Positions 1 through 7,414 of a DNA stretch of 31,925 nucleotides are shown one piece after another. The notes under the pieces were generated by a model, which saw only the letters and a program-made list of their open reading frames with translations, did no database searches and was not told the DNA's origin. Numbering within the stretch: position 1 is the stretch's first letter; each line of letters begins with the position of its first letter. Made by a program: the position numbers and the translations under genes. This DNA is from JANMEX01 sp031423755. GTDB taxonomy: Bacteria > Pseudomonadota > Alphaproteobacteria > Rhizobiales > Rhizobiaceae. The stretch is taken from assembly GCA_031423755.1 (NCBI GenBank), contig JANPGC010000350.1, forward strand, positions 1 through 31,925, given 5' to 3'.

Positions 1-222
1 GCACATCGCGATGGCTCCCTTCGAGTGGCTGCCGGACCCGATCATCGTCTGCATTTCCGGCGTAAGGCCGACGGCGGCAAGGCTTTCCGGCGTTGCTGAA
101 AGCGACCCGATGAACTGAATCACACCAAAAATGTTCCAGGCCAGCCCGAGCACAGCGGCAATCCAGAACCAAATGGGGAAAGAATGACTTCTCGTCGTGG
201 AATTGGTCAATTCGCTTATCAT
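1..222 (-). CDS. Small integral membrane protein, 3' part outside window
   Basis: Reading the minus strand from an ATG at 222 gives 74 codons open to the window edge, so the C-terminus is missing. The N-terminus MISELTNSTTRSHS is polar. A hydrophobic stretch at about residues 15-39 (PIWFWIAAVLGLAWNIFGV followed by IQFIG) reads as a membrane segment, and a second conserved-looking part mentions LTPEMQTMI. This resembles a family of short alphaproteobacterial multi-pass membrane proteins of unknown function that I know only as hypothetical proteins. The gene diverges from the TetR regulator at 338 and shares its promoter region, including the 20-bp palindrome at 298-317, so it is the likely target of that regulator. 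No function is assigned. Confidence 0.6.
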   Translation of the reverse strand, partial: MISELTNSTTRSHSFPIWFWIAAVLGLAWNIFGVIQFIGSLSATPESLAAVGLTPEMQTMIGSGSHSKGAIAMC

Positions 223-297
223 GACGTCTCCTTCGGGGTGGATTGAGTTGCAAACAGCGCAAGGTCTATTCTTTGCGTTCGTTACAAATAGATGCTA

Positions 298-317
298 TTG
301 ATTGCGCTCGCAATCAA
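298..317. promoter_or_regulatory. Perfect 20-bp palindrome, probable TetR operator
   Basis: TTGATTGCG-CT-CGCAATCAA has 9-bp arms that are exact reverse complements around a 2-bp centre. It sits between the divergent membrane-protein gene (start 222) and the TetR gene (start 338), 20 bp before the latter. Size, symmetry and place fit the operator of the adjacent TetR repressor, which would control both genes. The pairing with this regulator is inferred from position. Confidence 0.7.
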
Positions 318-337
318 AAAGATGAACGGAACTTATT

Positions 338-928
338 TTGGTCAAGGTCAGCAAGGACGCAGCGCGGAAAAACCACGAGGGCATTCTGAACGCCGCCAGC
401 ATTTCGATACGTGAACATGGCATCGGCGAGGCCTCTATGGCGCACATAGCCAAGTCCGCCGGGCTGACTCACGGAGCCCTATATCGTCACTTTCCGGACA
501 AGGATGCCTTGGTTGCGGCAGCCATAGACAGCGGATTTGACAAAATCGTCGAGCTGCTGACAGACCTGAAACAGGCGGGGCAAGGCAAGGCGGCCTATAT
601 CGAAACCTATCTCGGCAAAGATCACAGGGACCATTTCGTGTGGGGTTGCCCAGCAGCGCCCCTGGCCGCCGAGATGCATAGGCTTGACGAAAAGATTCAG
701 TCGGCGTTTTGCGACGGCCTCAACCGCAATTTGGATGCGCTGGACGGACTGATCACCGGCGTCAATTCAGTCGGCGCAAGACACGAGGCAATCACCACCC
801 TGTCGGCGCTGGTTGGCGCTATGGCCCTGGCGCGAGCGACCAAACACTCTGACGCCCTTCTGTCCGATGAAATACTGGAAACGGTCAGGCAGCAGCTGAC
901 CAAATCAATATCATCTCGCGCGGCTTAG
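338..928 (+). CDS. TetR/AcrR family transcriptional regulator
   Basis: This is a 196-residue one-component repressor. Residues about 12-60 form the N-terminal TetR HTH; MAHIAKSAGLTHGALYRHF is the typical recognition-helix signature. The C-terminal half is the variable ligand-binding domain, with the WGCPAAPLAAEMHR segment often seen in this subgroup. The start is a TTG at 338; a GGA-rich stretch (328-330) lies at suitable spacing, and the nearby ATG at 322 is in another frame. The gene is divergent from the partial membrane protein at 222 and is preceded by a perfect palindrome, so autoregulation is likely. Its TAG stop overlaps the stop of the convergent peptidase gene. The ligand cannot be told from sequence. 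Confidence 0.9.
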   Translation: MVKVSKDAARKNHEGILNAASISIREHGIGEASMAHIAKSAGLTHGALYRHFPDKDALVAAAIDSGFDKIVELLTDLKQAGQGKAAYIETYLGKDHRDHFVWGCPAAPLAAEMHRLDEKIQSAFCDGLNRNLDALDGLITGVNSVGARHEAITTLSALVGAMALARATKHSDALLSDEILETVRQQLTKSISSRAA

Positions 929-2973
929 GCGAACCCGCGCTTGGCAAGCATTGCATCAGTGCTTGGCATCTTGCCGCGGAAGGCTTTGTAGGCGTCTTCC
1001 GGGTCCATCGACCCGCCTGACGAATAGATGAAGCGATGCAGGCGCTCGGCGGTTTCCGTGTCGAACGGGTCGCCCGTCTCCTCAAAAGCTTCAAAGGCAT
1101 CGGCATCCAGCACTTCCGACCACATGTAGGAGTAATAGCCCGCCGAATAGCCGTCGCCTGAATAGACATGGCCAAAATGCGGTGTGCTGTGCCTCATGAC
1201 GATGGAATCGGGCATGCCAAGCGTTGCAAGCACTTCGCTCTGCCAGGAGACCGGATCAGGGTTGTCGCTGCGTTGATGCGCATCCATGTCGACGATGGCC
1301 GAGGACACAAATTCAACCGTCTGGAAGCCCGAGTTGAAATTACGCGCAGCTTTCAGCCTGTCGAGCAATGCCTTTGGCATCGGCGCGCCAGTTTCATGAT
1401 GCAGAGCGTATGTCGCGAGAATCTCCGGCACCATGAACCAATGCTCGTAAAGCTGCGACGGCAGCTCGACAAAATCGCGCGAAACGGACGTGCCAGAGAG
1501 CGAAGGCCAAGTCACGTTAGATAACAGACCATGCAGCGCATGGCCAAACTCATGGAACAACGTCCGTGCCTCATCAAACGACAGCAAATTCGGCTTGCCT
1601 TCGGTTGCTTTGGCGAAATTCATCACATTGTAGATGATCGGCCTGGAGCCGTCGTGCAGTTTGAACTGATCCTGCAAAGCACTCATCCATGCGCCGGACC
1701 GTTTGGATGACCGCGCGAAATAGTCAGCCAAGAATAGACCGACATCCGCGCCATTCTTGTCTCGCACCGAAAAAACACGCACATCCGGATGCCAGGCAGC
1801 AACGCCCTTTTGTTCTTCAAACTGCAGTCCGAACAGCCGTGTCGCCACGGCGAAGCAGGCCTTGATCACATTGCCAAGCTCCAGATGCAGCTTGATTTCG
1901 TCATCATTGAAGGCATAACGCTCGGCCTTGACCTTTTCGGCGAAATACCGCCAGTCCCATGGGCGGATCTCATGGTTGGCGCCCTCGCGCGCCGCCAGTT
2001 CCTGCAGCGCCGCCTCCTCATTGCGGGCGTGGCTCACGGCACGGCCCCACACGTCGGCAAGCAACGCATTCACCGCCTCCGGCTTTTTCGCCATCGTGTC
2101 ATCAAGTTTGAATGCGGCAAAGCTTTCATATCCAAGCAGCTTTGCCTTCTCGGCGCGCAGCCTCAGCGTTTCAGCCACAACGGGCCGGTTGTCATGCACA
2201 CCGTCATTGCCGCCGCGCCGTGTCCATGCGGCAAAGGCCTTCTCACGCAAATCGCGGTGTGTGGAAAATGTCAGAAACGGTTCCATGATCGAGCGTGACA
2301 GCGTGACTGCATACTTGCCCGCATATCCCCGTTCCACAGCTGCATTTGCCATTGCGCCAGTCAGCCAATCCGGCAGGCCGTCAAGCTCAGGTCCGCCATC
2401 CAGCACCAACGCGCACTGTCTTTCATCCGCCAGAACATTCTGGCCGAATGCGGCGCCGCCGGAAGCCAACTGCTCGTTGATCGCCGCAAGACGCTTCTGG
2501 TCTTCGCCGTTCAGCTTGGCACCGGAGCGGACAAAGCCTTTCCAGCTTCTCTCCAGCGCGCGCAACGTCTCACTGTCCAAACCAAGGCTGGCGCGGTTCT
2601 CATACAGCCGGTCAATCCGTGCAAAGAGTTTCGCATTCATCGAAATGGCCGAATAATGCCGGGAGAGTGCCGGTGCCATGTCGCGCTCAACAGCCTCGAT
2701 CAGGTCATTGGAATGCGCCCCCGCCTTCAGCCAGAAAATTGACGACACTCGCGACAGCGCGTCGCCGGAAAGCTCCAGCGCGGCCAGCGTGTTTTCAATA
2801 GTGGCAGCGTCCGGGTTTTCGGCAATTGCGGCAATTTCCTTTTCATGCGCCGCCATCGCCATCTTGAAGGCAGGAGCAAAGTCCTCATCTGCAACGGCCG
2901 CAAAATCCGGCAGGCCGCAAAAGCCGGTCCAGTTGGTCAGAGGCGAACGTTCGAGATCGAAGACGTCGGTCAT
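925..2973 (-). CDS. M3 family zinc metallopeptidase (oligopeptidase A / Dcp type)
   Basis: This 682-residue protein matches the usual length of the M3A oligopeptidases (OpdA, Dcp), cytosolic or periplasmic enzymes that trim short peptides. The zinc site is visible: His474-Glu475-Phe-Gly-His478 (HEFGHALH) with the third ligand Glu503 in RDFVELPSQ. The substrate-binding part near the C-terminus (HVYSGDGYSAGYYSYMWSEV) is also typical. I chose the ATG at 2973 (MTDVFDLERSPLTNW). An in-frame extension to 3150 is possible, but its first 59 codons read as low-quality sequence. No signal peptide is seen, so a cytosolic site is likely. The gene converges on the TetR gene with a 4-base stop-stop overlap and no terminator between them. 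Sequence alone does not separate Dcp from OpdA. Confidence 0.93.
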   Translation of the reverse strand: MTDVFDLERSPLTNWTGFCGLPDFAAVADEDFAPAFKMAMAAHEKEIAAIAENPDAATIENTLAALELSGDALSRVSSIFWLKAGAHSNDLIEAVERDMAPALSRHYSAISMNAKLFARIDRLYENRASLGLDSETLRALERSWKGFVRSGAKLNGEDQKRLAAINEQLASGGAAFGQNVLADERQCALVLDGGPELDGLPDWLTGAMANAAVERGYAGKYAVTLSRSIMEPFLTFSTHRDLREKAFAAWTRRGGNDGVHDNRPVVAETLRLRAEKAKLLGYESFAAFKLDDTMAKKPEAVNALLADVWGRAVSHARNEEAALQELAAREGANHEIRPWDWRYFAEKVKAERYAFNDDEIKLHLELGNVIKACFAVATRLFGLQFEEQKGVAAWHPDVRVFSVRDKNGADVGLFLADYFARSSKRSGAWMSALQDQFKLHDGSRPIIYNVMNFAKATEGKPNLLSFDEARTLFHEFGHALHGLLSNVTWPSLSGTSVSRDFVELPSQLYEHWFMVPEILATYALHHETGAPMPKALLDRLKAARNFNSGFQTVEFVSSAIVDMDAHQRSDNPDPVSWQSEVLATLGMPDSIVMRHSTPHFGHVYSGDGYSAGYYSYMWSEVLDADAFEAFEETGDPFDTETAERLHRFIYSSGGSMDPEDAYKAFRGKMPSTDAMLAKRGFA

Positions 2974-3198
2974 GTCGGGGTTTCCATGGCTTTCTATGTT
3001 GACATGCAAATCGGACTTCTGCCGCTGTTTGGCAAGGGTGCGCAGCGACTGCACCTGATTTCTTAACGGTCCGAAAAGACCGGAACATGGCACACTTTCA
3101 AGCATTCGCCATCCAGCGGCTACGAAAACATGCGCTTGTGCGGCACACATTTTTTGAGCCGCAGAGTCTGATTCAGTAGACTGCTTGGCAATTACTTG

Positions 3199-3215
3199 CT
3201 GCCAGATTATGACAG
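3199..3215. promoter_or_regulatory. Imperfect inverted repeat, probable autoregulatory site of the WYL regulator
   Basis: CTGCCAGATTATGACAG lies 26 bp before the WYL regulator start. It matches the perfect repeat CTGCCAGAAATTGGCAG downstream of the same gene (3940-3956) at 13 of 17 positions, including the whole left arm. Finding two related copies that flank one regulator gene suggests the same protein binds both. Confidence 0.5.
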
Positions 3216-3241
3216 CATGTCAAAGGAACTTCAGGTGATTC

Positions 3242-3937
3242 ATGTCCCGCTCCGCACGCTTGCTCGATCTGGTCCAACTGTTGCGCCGCCACCGCCAGCC
3301 AGTGAGCGGGCAGAGCCTTGCAACGGACATGGGAGTCAGCATCCGCACGCTCTACCGTGACATCGCCACATTGCAGGCGCAGGGCGCGCACATCGACGGC
3401 GAACCGGGCGTCGGCTACCTTTTGCGGCCGGGCTTCATGCTGCCGCCGCTGATGTTTTCGGAGGATGAAATCGAGGCGCTGGTGTTGGGCTCACGCTGGG
3501 TGGCTGACCGCACCGACCACCGGCTTGGCGAGGCGGCGCGCAATGCGCTGGCCAAAATAGCGTCGGTATTGCCGGATGATTTGCGGCAATCGCTTGACGC
3601 CAACACACTTCTTGTCGGCCCCGGACCGAAAGTAAATGTCCTTGGCGTTGATCTGGGCGCTATTCGCAGCGCGATCCGGACCGAGCATGTGCTGTTCATT
3701 GCCTACACCGACAAGAACGGTGATATCTCGGACCGGTTCATTTGGCCATTTGCGCTGGGCTATTTCGAAAAGGTGCTCGTCGTCATTGCCTGGTGCGAGA
3801 CGAGGCAGGACTTCCGCCACTTCCGTACCGACCGGATCGGAAGGCTGGACGTCACGGATATCCGTTATCCCAAACGCCGGTCGACATTGATGAAAGAATG
3901 GAAAAAGTCAGAAAATATTTCGGAAAACCGGAAATGA
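3242..3937 (+). CDS. HTH/WYL-domain transcriptional regulator (YafY type)
   Basis: This 231-residue regulator has an N-terminal winged HTH of the HTH_11 type at about residues 1-60 (MSRSARLLDLVQLLRRHRQ and VSIRTLYRDIATLQAQG). A WYL-type ligand-sensing domain lies at about 130-215, seen in RFIWPFALGYFEKVLVVIAW and FRHFRTDRI. Proteins of this group usually control a neighbouring small-enzyme gene, here the VOC-domain gene 60 bp downstream. The ATG at 3242 has an AGGTGAT ribosome-binding site just upstream. Related inverted repeats before this gene (3199-3215) and before the VOC gene (3939-3957) suggest autoregulation and control of the neighbour. The effector is unknown. Confidence 0.9.
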   Translation: MSRSARLLDLVQLLRRHRQPVSGQSLATDMGVSIRTLYRDIATLQAQGAHIDGEPGVGYLLRPGFMLPPLMFSEDEIEALVLGSRWVADRTDHRLGEAARNALAKIASVLPDDLRQSLDANTLLVGPGPKVNVLGVDLGAIRSAIRTEHVLFIAYTDKNGDISDRFIWPFALGYFEKVLVVIAWCETRQDFRHFRTDRIGRLDVTDIRYPKRRSTLMKEWKKSENISENRK

Positions 3938-3938
3938 T

Positions 3939-3957
3939 ACTGCCAGAAATTGGCAGT
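3939..3957. promoter_or_regulatory. Perfect inverted repeat, probable operator of the VOC gene
   Basis: ACTGCCA-GAAAT-TGGCAGT has 7-bp perfect arms and a 5-bp spacer. It starts one base after the end of the WYL regulator gene and 41 bp before the VOC start codon. A degenerate copy lies before the regulator itself (3199-3215). This could bind the WYL regulator. A transcription terminator is unlikely because no T-run follows. Confidence 0.6.
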
Positions 3958-3998
3958 TGCATGGATTACTGTCCCCCTCATCAACAAGGAGAACAACC

Positions 3999-4363
3999 AT
4001 GCAAAACCCCAACTTTCTCTTGCTTCATGTCGATAGCCCCGAAGCTAGCGCGGCCTTCTACGAAACCCTTCTCGGCCATCCACCAATTGAGACTTCCCCG
4101 ACCTTCGCGATGTTTGCCCTGAGGTCCGGCATCATGCTCGGCCTCTGGTCCCGCCATACTGTAGAGCCCAAGGCAGGGGCTGTCGGCGCAAGCGAGCTGG
4201 CTTTCACCGTTGAAGACAGCACAGCCGTTGACGCTACCTGCCTTGACTGGAAACGCTTGAATGTCTCAATCCTGATGGAGCCAACGACAAAGGATTCGGA
4301 CGCAGCTTTGTTGCCGTCGATCCGGATGGCCACCGCCTGCGCGTCTTTGCGCCGGGCACATGA
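3999..4363 (+). pseudogene. VOC (glyoxalase/bleomycin-resistance fold) protein, frameshifted
   Basis: The start is strong: AAGGAG at 3986-3991, then ATG at 3999. The first ~98 codons read as a VOC protein (MQNPNFLLLHVDSPEASAAF, then SGIMLGLWSRHTVEP, then ASELAFTVED). Around 4293-4297 (AAGGATTCGGACGC) the frame is lost. Read one frame over, the sequence continues as FGRSFVAVDPDGHRLRVFAPGT and stops at TGA 4361-4363, which is exactly the expected VOC C-terminus. One missing T in GGATTTCGG would restore the gene. Without it, the product runs on to 4535 with an unrelated tail. The gene follows a WYL regulator, a pairing commonly seen in Proteobacteria. It is either a recent inactivation or a base-call error. 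Confidence 0.85.
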
Positions 4364-4373
4364 GAACAGCGTC

Positions 4374-4535
4374 ATGGCCAATCACCAGATTGCCGTCGCT
4401 TGCGCAGAGCACGTCCGCTCAAATTGGGGCTACGCATTCCGGTTCGGCGTTCTCGCTATCACCACAAACGATCTCAAATTTATCGCGGAGGCGATGGGTG
4501 CGCAGATGCCGGAGGATATTGCCCTCGCCACATGA
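4374..4535 (+). CDS. Possible small ORF of unknown function (53 aa)
   Basis: After the repaired VOC stop at 4363, an ATG at 4374 opens 53 codons (MANHQIAVACAEHVRS, later FIAEAMGAQMPEDIALAT) ending at 4535. It is in the same frame as the erroneous read-through of the frameshifted VOC gene, so automatic callers may fuse the two. I do not recognise the peptide and see no clear ribosome-binding site. It may be a small gene, a remnant, or non-coding sequence between the VOC gene and the tRNA terminator. Confidence 0.25.
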   Translation: MANHQIAVACAEHVRSNWGYAFRFGVLAITTNDLKFIAEAMGAQMPEDIALAT

Positions 4536-4566
4536 CACAAACAACAAAGCCGCCTTGCGGCGGCTT
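4536..4566 (-). terminator. Rho-independent terminator of tRNA-Gly
   Basis: On the minus strand, AAGCCGCC-GCAA-GGCGGCTT forms a perfect 8-bp GC-rich stem with a 4-base loop (4547-4566), followed by the T-rich tract TTGTTGTTTGTGT. It lies about 30 bp after the 3' end of the tRNA gene and in the same orientation. Confidence 0.85.
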
Positions 4567-4596
4567 CTGTTCGATGCTGGTTCCTTTGAAGGAAAC

Positions 4597-4671
4597 TGGA
4601 GCGGGCGAAGGGATTCGAACCCTCGACCCTAACCTTGGCAAGGTTATGCTCTACCCCTGAGCTACACCCGC
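4597..4671 (-). tRNA. tRNA-Gly (anticodon GCC), CCA encoded
   Basis: The minus strand folds as a full cloverleaf. The acceptor stem GCGGGTG pairs with CGCCCGC (one T-G wobble). The D-arm region is TAGCTCAGGGGTAGAGCA. The anticodon stem-loop CCTTGCCAAGG carries GCC, which reads glycine codons GGC and GGU. The T-arm is GAGGGTTCGAATCCCTT. The discriminator is T and the terminal CCA is encoded in the DNA (4597-4599). A rho-independent terminator follows at once. Confidence 0.97.
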
Positions 4672-4824
4672 TCGAGCGCCCCTTGCGGGCCGCAGCGGGG
4701 GCTGTATGGCGCAAGAGGATGGCGAATGCAACAGCAAATTGGTGCTTTCCGGATTCTGCTTGAGGCGCGGCCAGAGGAGCGTTACAGCGGCCCAGACCGC
4801 ATGAAACCAGACTTTGGAATTGCC

Positions 4825-5349
4825 ATGGCAGAGATTACACGCCCGAAAACGCCTGAACAATTGTTCGCACTTCTGGAGGAACTTGGAATCCGTGTCAAAA
4901 CCGTAACCCATCCGCCGCTCTACACGGTTGCCGATTCGCAAAGCCTGCGCGGTGAAATCACGGGCGGGCACACCAAAAACCTCTTCCTGAAGGACAGGAA
5001 GGATAATTATTTCCTTCTGACCGTCGATGAGGAGGCGGTGGTAGATCTGAAAACCATCCATCATCTGATCGGCGCGTCGGGTAAAGTCTCGTTTGGCAAA
5101 CCGGAAGCACTGATGGAGCTGCTTGGCGTCGCTCCCGGCGCGGTCACGGCATTCGGCCCGTTCAATGACGCTGACGGCAGGGTCAAGGTGTTTCTCGACA
5201 GCGGGCTGATGAGCCACGAAATGGTCAATTGCCATCCGCTGATCAACACGGCAACAACGTCGATTGCGTCAGGCGATCTGGTCAAATTCCTCAAAGCAAC
5301 CGGGCATGATCCGGTCATCTTGAAATTGACCGCAGAAAGCCCGAATTGA
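4825..5349 (+). CDS. Prolyl-tRNA synthetase associated domain protein (YbaK/ProX editing family)
   Basis: This 174-residue free-standing editing domain would deacylate mischarged tRNA in trans, typically Ala-tRNA-Pro for the ProXp-ala group. Landmarks include VKTVTHPPLYTVADS near the N-terminus, the LRGEITGGHTKNLFLKD motif that forms the substrate pocket, KVSFGKPEALMELLGVAPG, and the late NCHPLINTATTSI. The length fits the family. I chose the ATG at 4825 (MAEITRPKTPEQL) because family members begin close to this point; earlier in-frame ATGs at 4801 and 4726 would add 8 or 33 residues of poor similarity. The gene diverges from tRNA-Gly and is followed by the thioredoxin gene. The exact tRNA substrate is inferred from the family. 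Confidence 0.9.
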   Translation: MAEITRPKTPEQLFALLEELGIRVKTVTHPPLYTVADSQSLRGEITGGHTKNLFLKDRKDNYFLLTVDEEAVVDLKTIHHLIGASGKVSFGKPEALMELLGVAPGAVTAFGPFNDADGRVKVFLDSGLMSHEMVNCHPLINTATTSIASGDLVKFLKATGHDPVILKLTAESPN

Positions 5350-5396
5350 GCGGCAACGTGTTTTCTCCCCAAATGCGATAGCCAGGAGCGATAGCC

Positions 5397-6374
5397 ATGA
5401 GCGGTGACAATCCATACAGCGGCGTTTCGGGCTACGGCTCGAGCCAGTACAATCAGCAACCTGCAGACCAGCCCGCAACGGCGGAAATCGGCGCAATTTC
5501 CGGCGGGCACGTAAAAGACACGTCAACGCAGGCGTTTCCGCAGGATGTCATCGCCGAATCGCGCAAACAGCCGGTGCTGGTCGATTTCTGGGCGCCATGG
5601 TGCGGCCCATGCAAGCAGCTGACGCCGATCATCGAAAAGGTGGTCAATTCATCCGGCGGGCGCGTCAAACTCGTCAAGATGAACATCGACGATCACCCGG
5701 CGATCGCCGGCCAGCTTGGCATCCAGTCAATTCCGGCGGTCATAGCCTTCAAGAACGGCCAGCCAGTCGATGGCTTCATGGGAGCTCTGCCCGAAGCCAA
5801 GGTCCGCGAATTCATCGACAAGATCGCGGGGCCCGACAAGAGCGCTGTAGATACCGCCGCTGCCCTCGTGGCGGCAAACGATTCGCTCAACGCGGGCGAC
5901 ATTGAAGGCGCGATGCACGTGTTCTCCGCCATCGCCGCGCAGGATGCAGACAATGAAAAGGCTCTGGCAGGTCTTGCCGAATGCCTGATCGCCGCCGGAG
6001 ATTTCGAACAAGCGCGCGACGTACTGGCCACCGTTCCGGAAGCCAAACGCAAGGCGGCAGAGGTCATTGCTGCGCAGACCAAGATCGAACTGCATGAAAG
6101 GGCCGCGCAGATGGGCGACCCCCGCGCGCTGGAAGCCCGGCTTGCCGCCGACCCGAAAGACCATCAGGCGCGCTTTGACCTTGCCATGATCCTCAATGCC
6201 CAAGGTCTTCGCGACGAATCCGCCGATCAGCTGCTTGCAATCATGAAAGCGGACCGGACATGGAACGACGATGGCGCGCGCAAGCAGCTGGTGCAGCTTT
6301 TCGAAGCCTGGGGCCCAATGGACCCCTCGACACTGACGGCACGCCGCAAACTTTCCGGGCTTTTGTTCTCCTGA
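5397..6374 (+). CDS. Thioredoxin-TPR co-chaperone (CnoX/YbbN family)
   Basis: This 325-residue protein has a disordered N-terminal leader (about 1-40), a thioredoxin domain (about 41-145) and a C-terminal tetratricopeptide-like helical part (about 150-325). The active site is Trp68-Cys69-Gly-Pro-Cys72, a canonical redox-active CGPC, with the cis-Pro segment IQSIPAVIAF. E. coli YbbN/CnoX instead lacks a normal CxxC. Members of this family act in the cytosol as holdases that hand proteins to GroEL and can form mixed disulfides with clients. AGGAGCG stands 8 bases before the ATG. The gene leads a short co-oriented block with the LON-domain and Trm112 genes, an order I recognise from Rhizobiales. 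Confidence 0.93.
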   Translation: MSGDNPYSGVSGYGSSQYNQQPADQPATAEIGAISGGHVKDTSTQAFPQDVIAESRKQPVLVDFWAPWCGPCKQLTPIIEKVVNSSGGRVKLVKMNIDDHPAIAGQLGIQSIPAVIAFKNGQPVDGFMGALPEAKVREFIDKIAGPDKSAVDTAAALVAANDSLNAGDIEGAMHVFSAIAAQDADNEKALAGLAECLIAAGDFEQARDVLATVPEAKRKAAEVIAAQTKIELHERAAQMGDPRALEARLAADPKDHQARFDLAMILNAQGLRDESADQLLAIMKADRTWNDDGARKQLVQLFEAWGPMDPSTLTARRKLSGLLFS

Positions 6375-6449
6375 TGGGCTTTGTGGGCAAAGTGCTTGAG
6401 TTTGGCACGTCCCGCCCCATGTTTGATTTTGAGAGTCGAGGTCAGTTCC

Positions 6450-7100
6450 ATGCGGGTCGGTAACTATTCTTACGTGAATGCAAGTGATATACCGGAGATA
6501 ATCCCGGTTTTTCCGCTGTCCGGCGCTCTGCTGCTGCCGGGCGGGCAAATGCCGCTGAATATATTTGAGCCGCGGTACTTGGCGATGATCGACCATGCAC
6601 TGGCGGGCGACCGGCTCGTTGGAATGGTGCAGCCAGCACTCGACGGCAGCGAGAACGGCCTGTGCAATGTCGGCTGCCTTGGCAGAATCTGCTCTTACAC
6701 GGAGACCGGCGACGGCCGCTATCACATCACGCTGGCGGGCGTCTGCCGCTACCGGATTGTTGAGGAATCCTCGGCGAAATCACCGTGGCGGCAGGTGCGG
6801 ATCGCGCCATTTCTCGCCGATCTGGAAGCGCCGGATGGCAAAGACGTTGACCGAAGCGCACTTTTGAAGGCATTCAAGCAATTTCTGGAAGCCAACAGCA
6901 TGGACGCTGACTGGGAAAGCGTAAACCGCGCCGACAACGTCATGCTGGTCAACGCCTTGTCGATGATGTCACCCTATGGACCGGCGGAAAAACAGGCGCT
7001 TCTGGAAGCGCCAGACTTGAAGGCTCGCGCCGAGACGCTGGTCGCACTCACTGAAATCATGCTGGCGCGCAATGGCGACACCGGCTCGACGCTGCAATAG
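6450..7100 (+). CDS. LON peptidase substrate-binding domain protein
   Basis: This 216-residue stand-alone homologue of the N-terminal domain of Lon protease carries no AAA+ or protease part. Characteristic pieces are IPVFPLSGALLLPGGQMPLN, IFEPRYLAMIDHAL and the ITLAGVCRYRI strand. The C-terminal third is helical (RADNVMLVNALSMMSPYGP), as in full-length Lon N-domains. The ATG at 6450 (MRVGNYSYVN) is preferred to the upstream ATG at 6381 because homology starts here and GAGG lies at 6438-6441. It sits between the thioredoxin and Trm112 genes. Its biochemical role is not established; substrate binding is suggested by the fold. Confidence 0.92.
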   Translation: MRVGNYSYVNASDIPEIIPVFPLSGALLLPGGQMPLNIFEPRYLAMIDHALAGDRLVGMVQPALDGSENGLCNVGCLGRICSYTETGDGRYHITLAGVCRYRIVEESSAKSPWRQVRIAPFLADLEAPDGKDVDRSALLKAFKQFLEANSMDADWESVNRADNVMLVNALSMMSPYGPAEKQALLEAPDLKARAETLVALTEIMLARNGDTGSTLQ

Positions 7101-7194
7101 ATCAGATATGCCGGTTGCGCGCTTGCGGGCGGACGGTCTTTCTTGACGTTGGCGCCCAACGTGGCGCACTCTGGCACCTTGTCAGGATGCTTAG

Positions 7195-7386
7195 ATGCCC
7201 GAACGAAAACCGCTCGAAATTGATCCAAAACTGCTCGAACTTCTGGTCTGCCCCCTGACCAAGGGCAATTTGACCTATGACCGCGAGCGCAATGAACTCG
7301 TCTCCCGGCTGGCCCGCCTCGCCTACCCGGTGCGTGACGGCATCCCGATCCTGTTGCCGTCAGAGGCGAGAGTGACTGAAGAGTAA
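7195..7386 (+). CDS. Trm112 family protein (UPF0434)
   Basis: This 63-residue zinc-ribbon-like protein reads LEIDPKLLELLVCPLTKGNL at the start and YPVRDGIPILLPSEA near the end, the signatures of the bacterial Trm112/UPF0434 family. Eukaryotic Trm112 activates tRNA, rRNA and release-factor methyltransferases; the bacterial role is less clear. Only one cysteine (VCPLT) is visible, so the full four-Cys zinc site is not kept, as in many bacterial members. It ends the block of three co-oriented genes with the thioredoxin and LON-domain genes, with AGGATG as a ribosome-binding site. Confidence 0.93.
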   Translation: MPERKPLEIDPKLLELLVCPLTKGNLTYDRERNELVSRLARLAYPVRDGIPILLPSEARVTEE

Positions 7387-7414
7387 GGGTGGGCATCGGC
7401 TGCGCCTGACGGCT

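Noticed and set aside
2974..3150. N-terminal extension of the M3 peptidase from the ATG at 3150
   Set aside because: The 59 extra residues are not typical of the family, and the ATG at 2973 gives the standard length.
5727..6725. 332-residue open frame on the minus strand
   Set aside because: It lies opposite the thioredoxin-TPR gene, whose motifs are certain. It has no recognisable domain and is the antisense shadow of a GC-rich gene.
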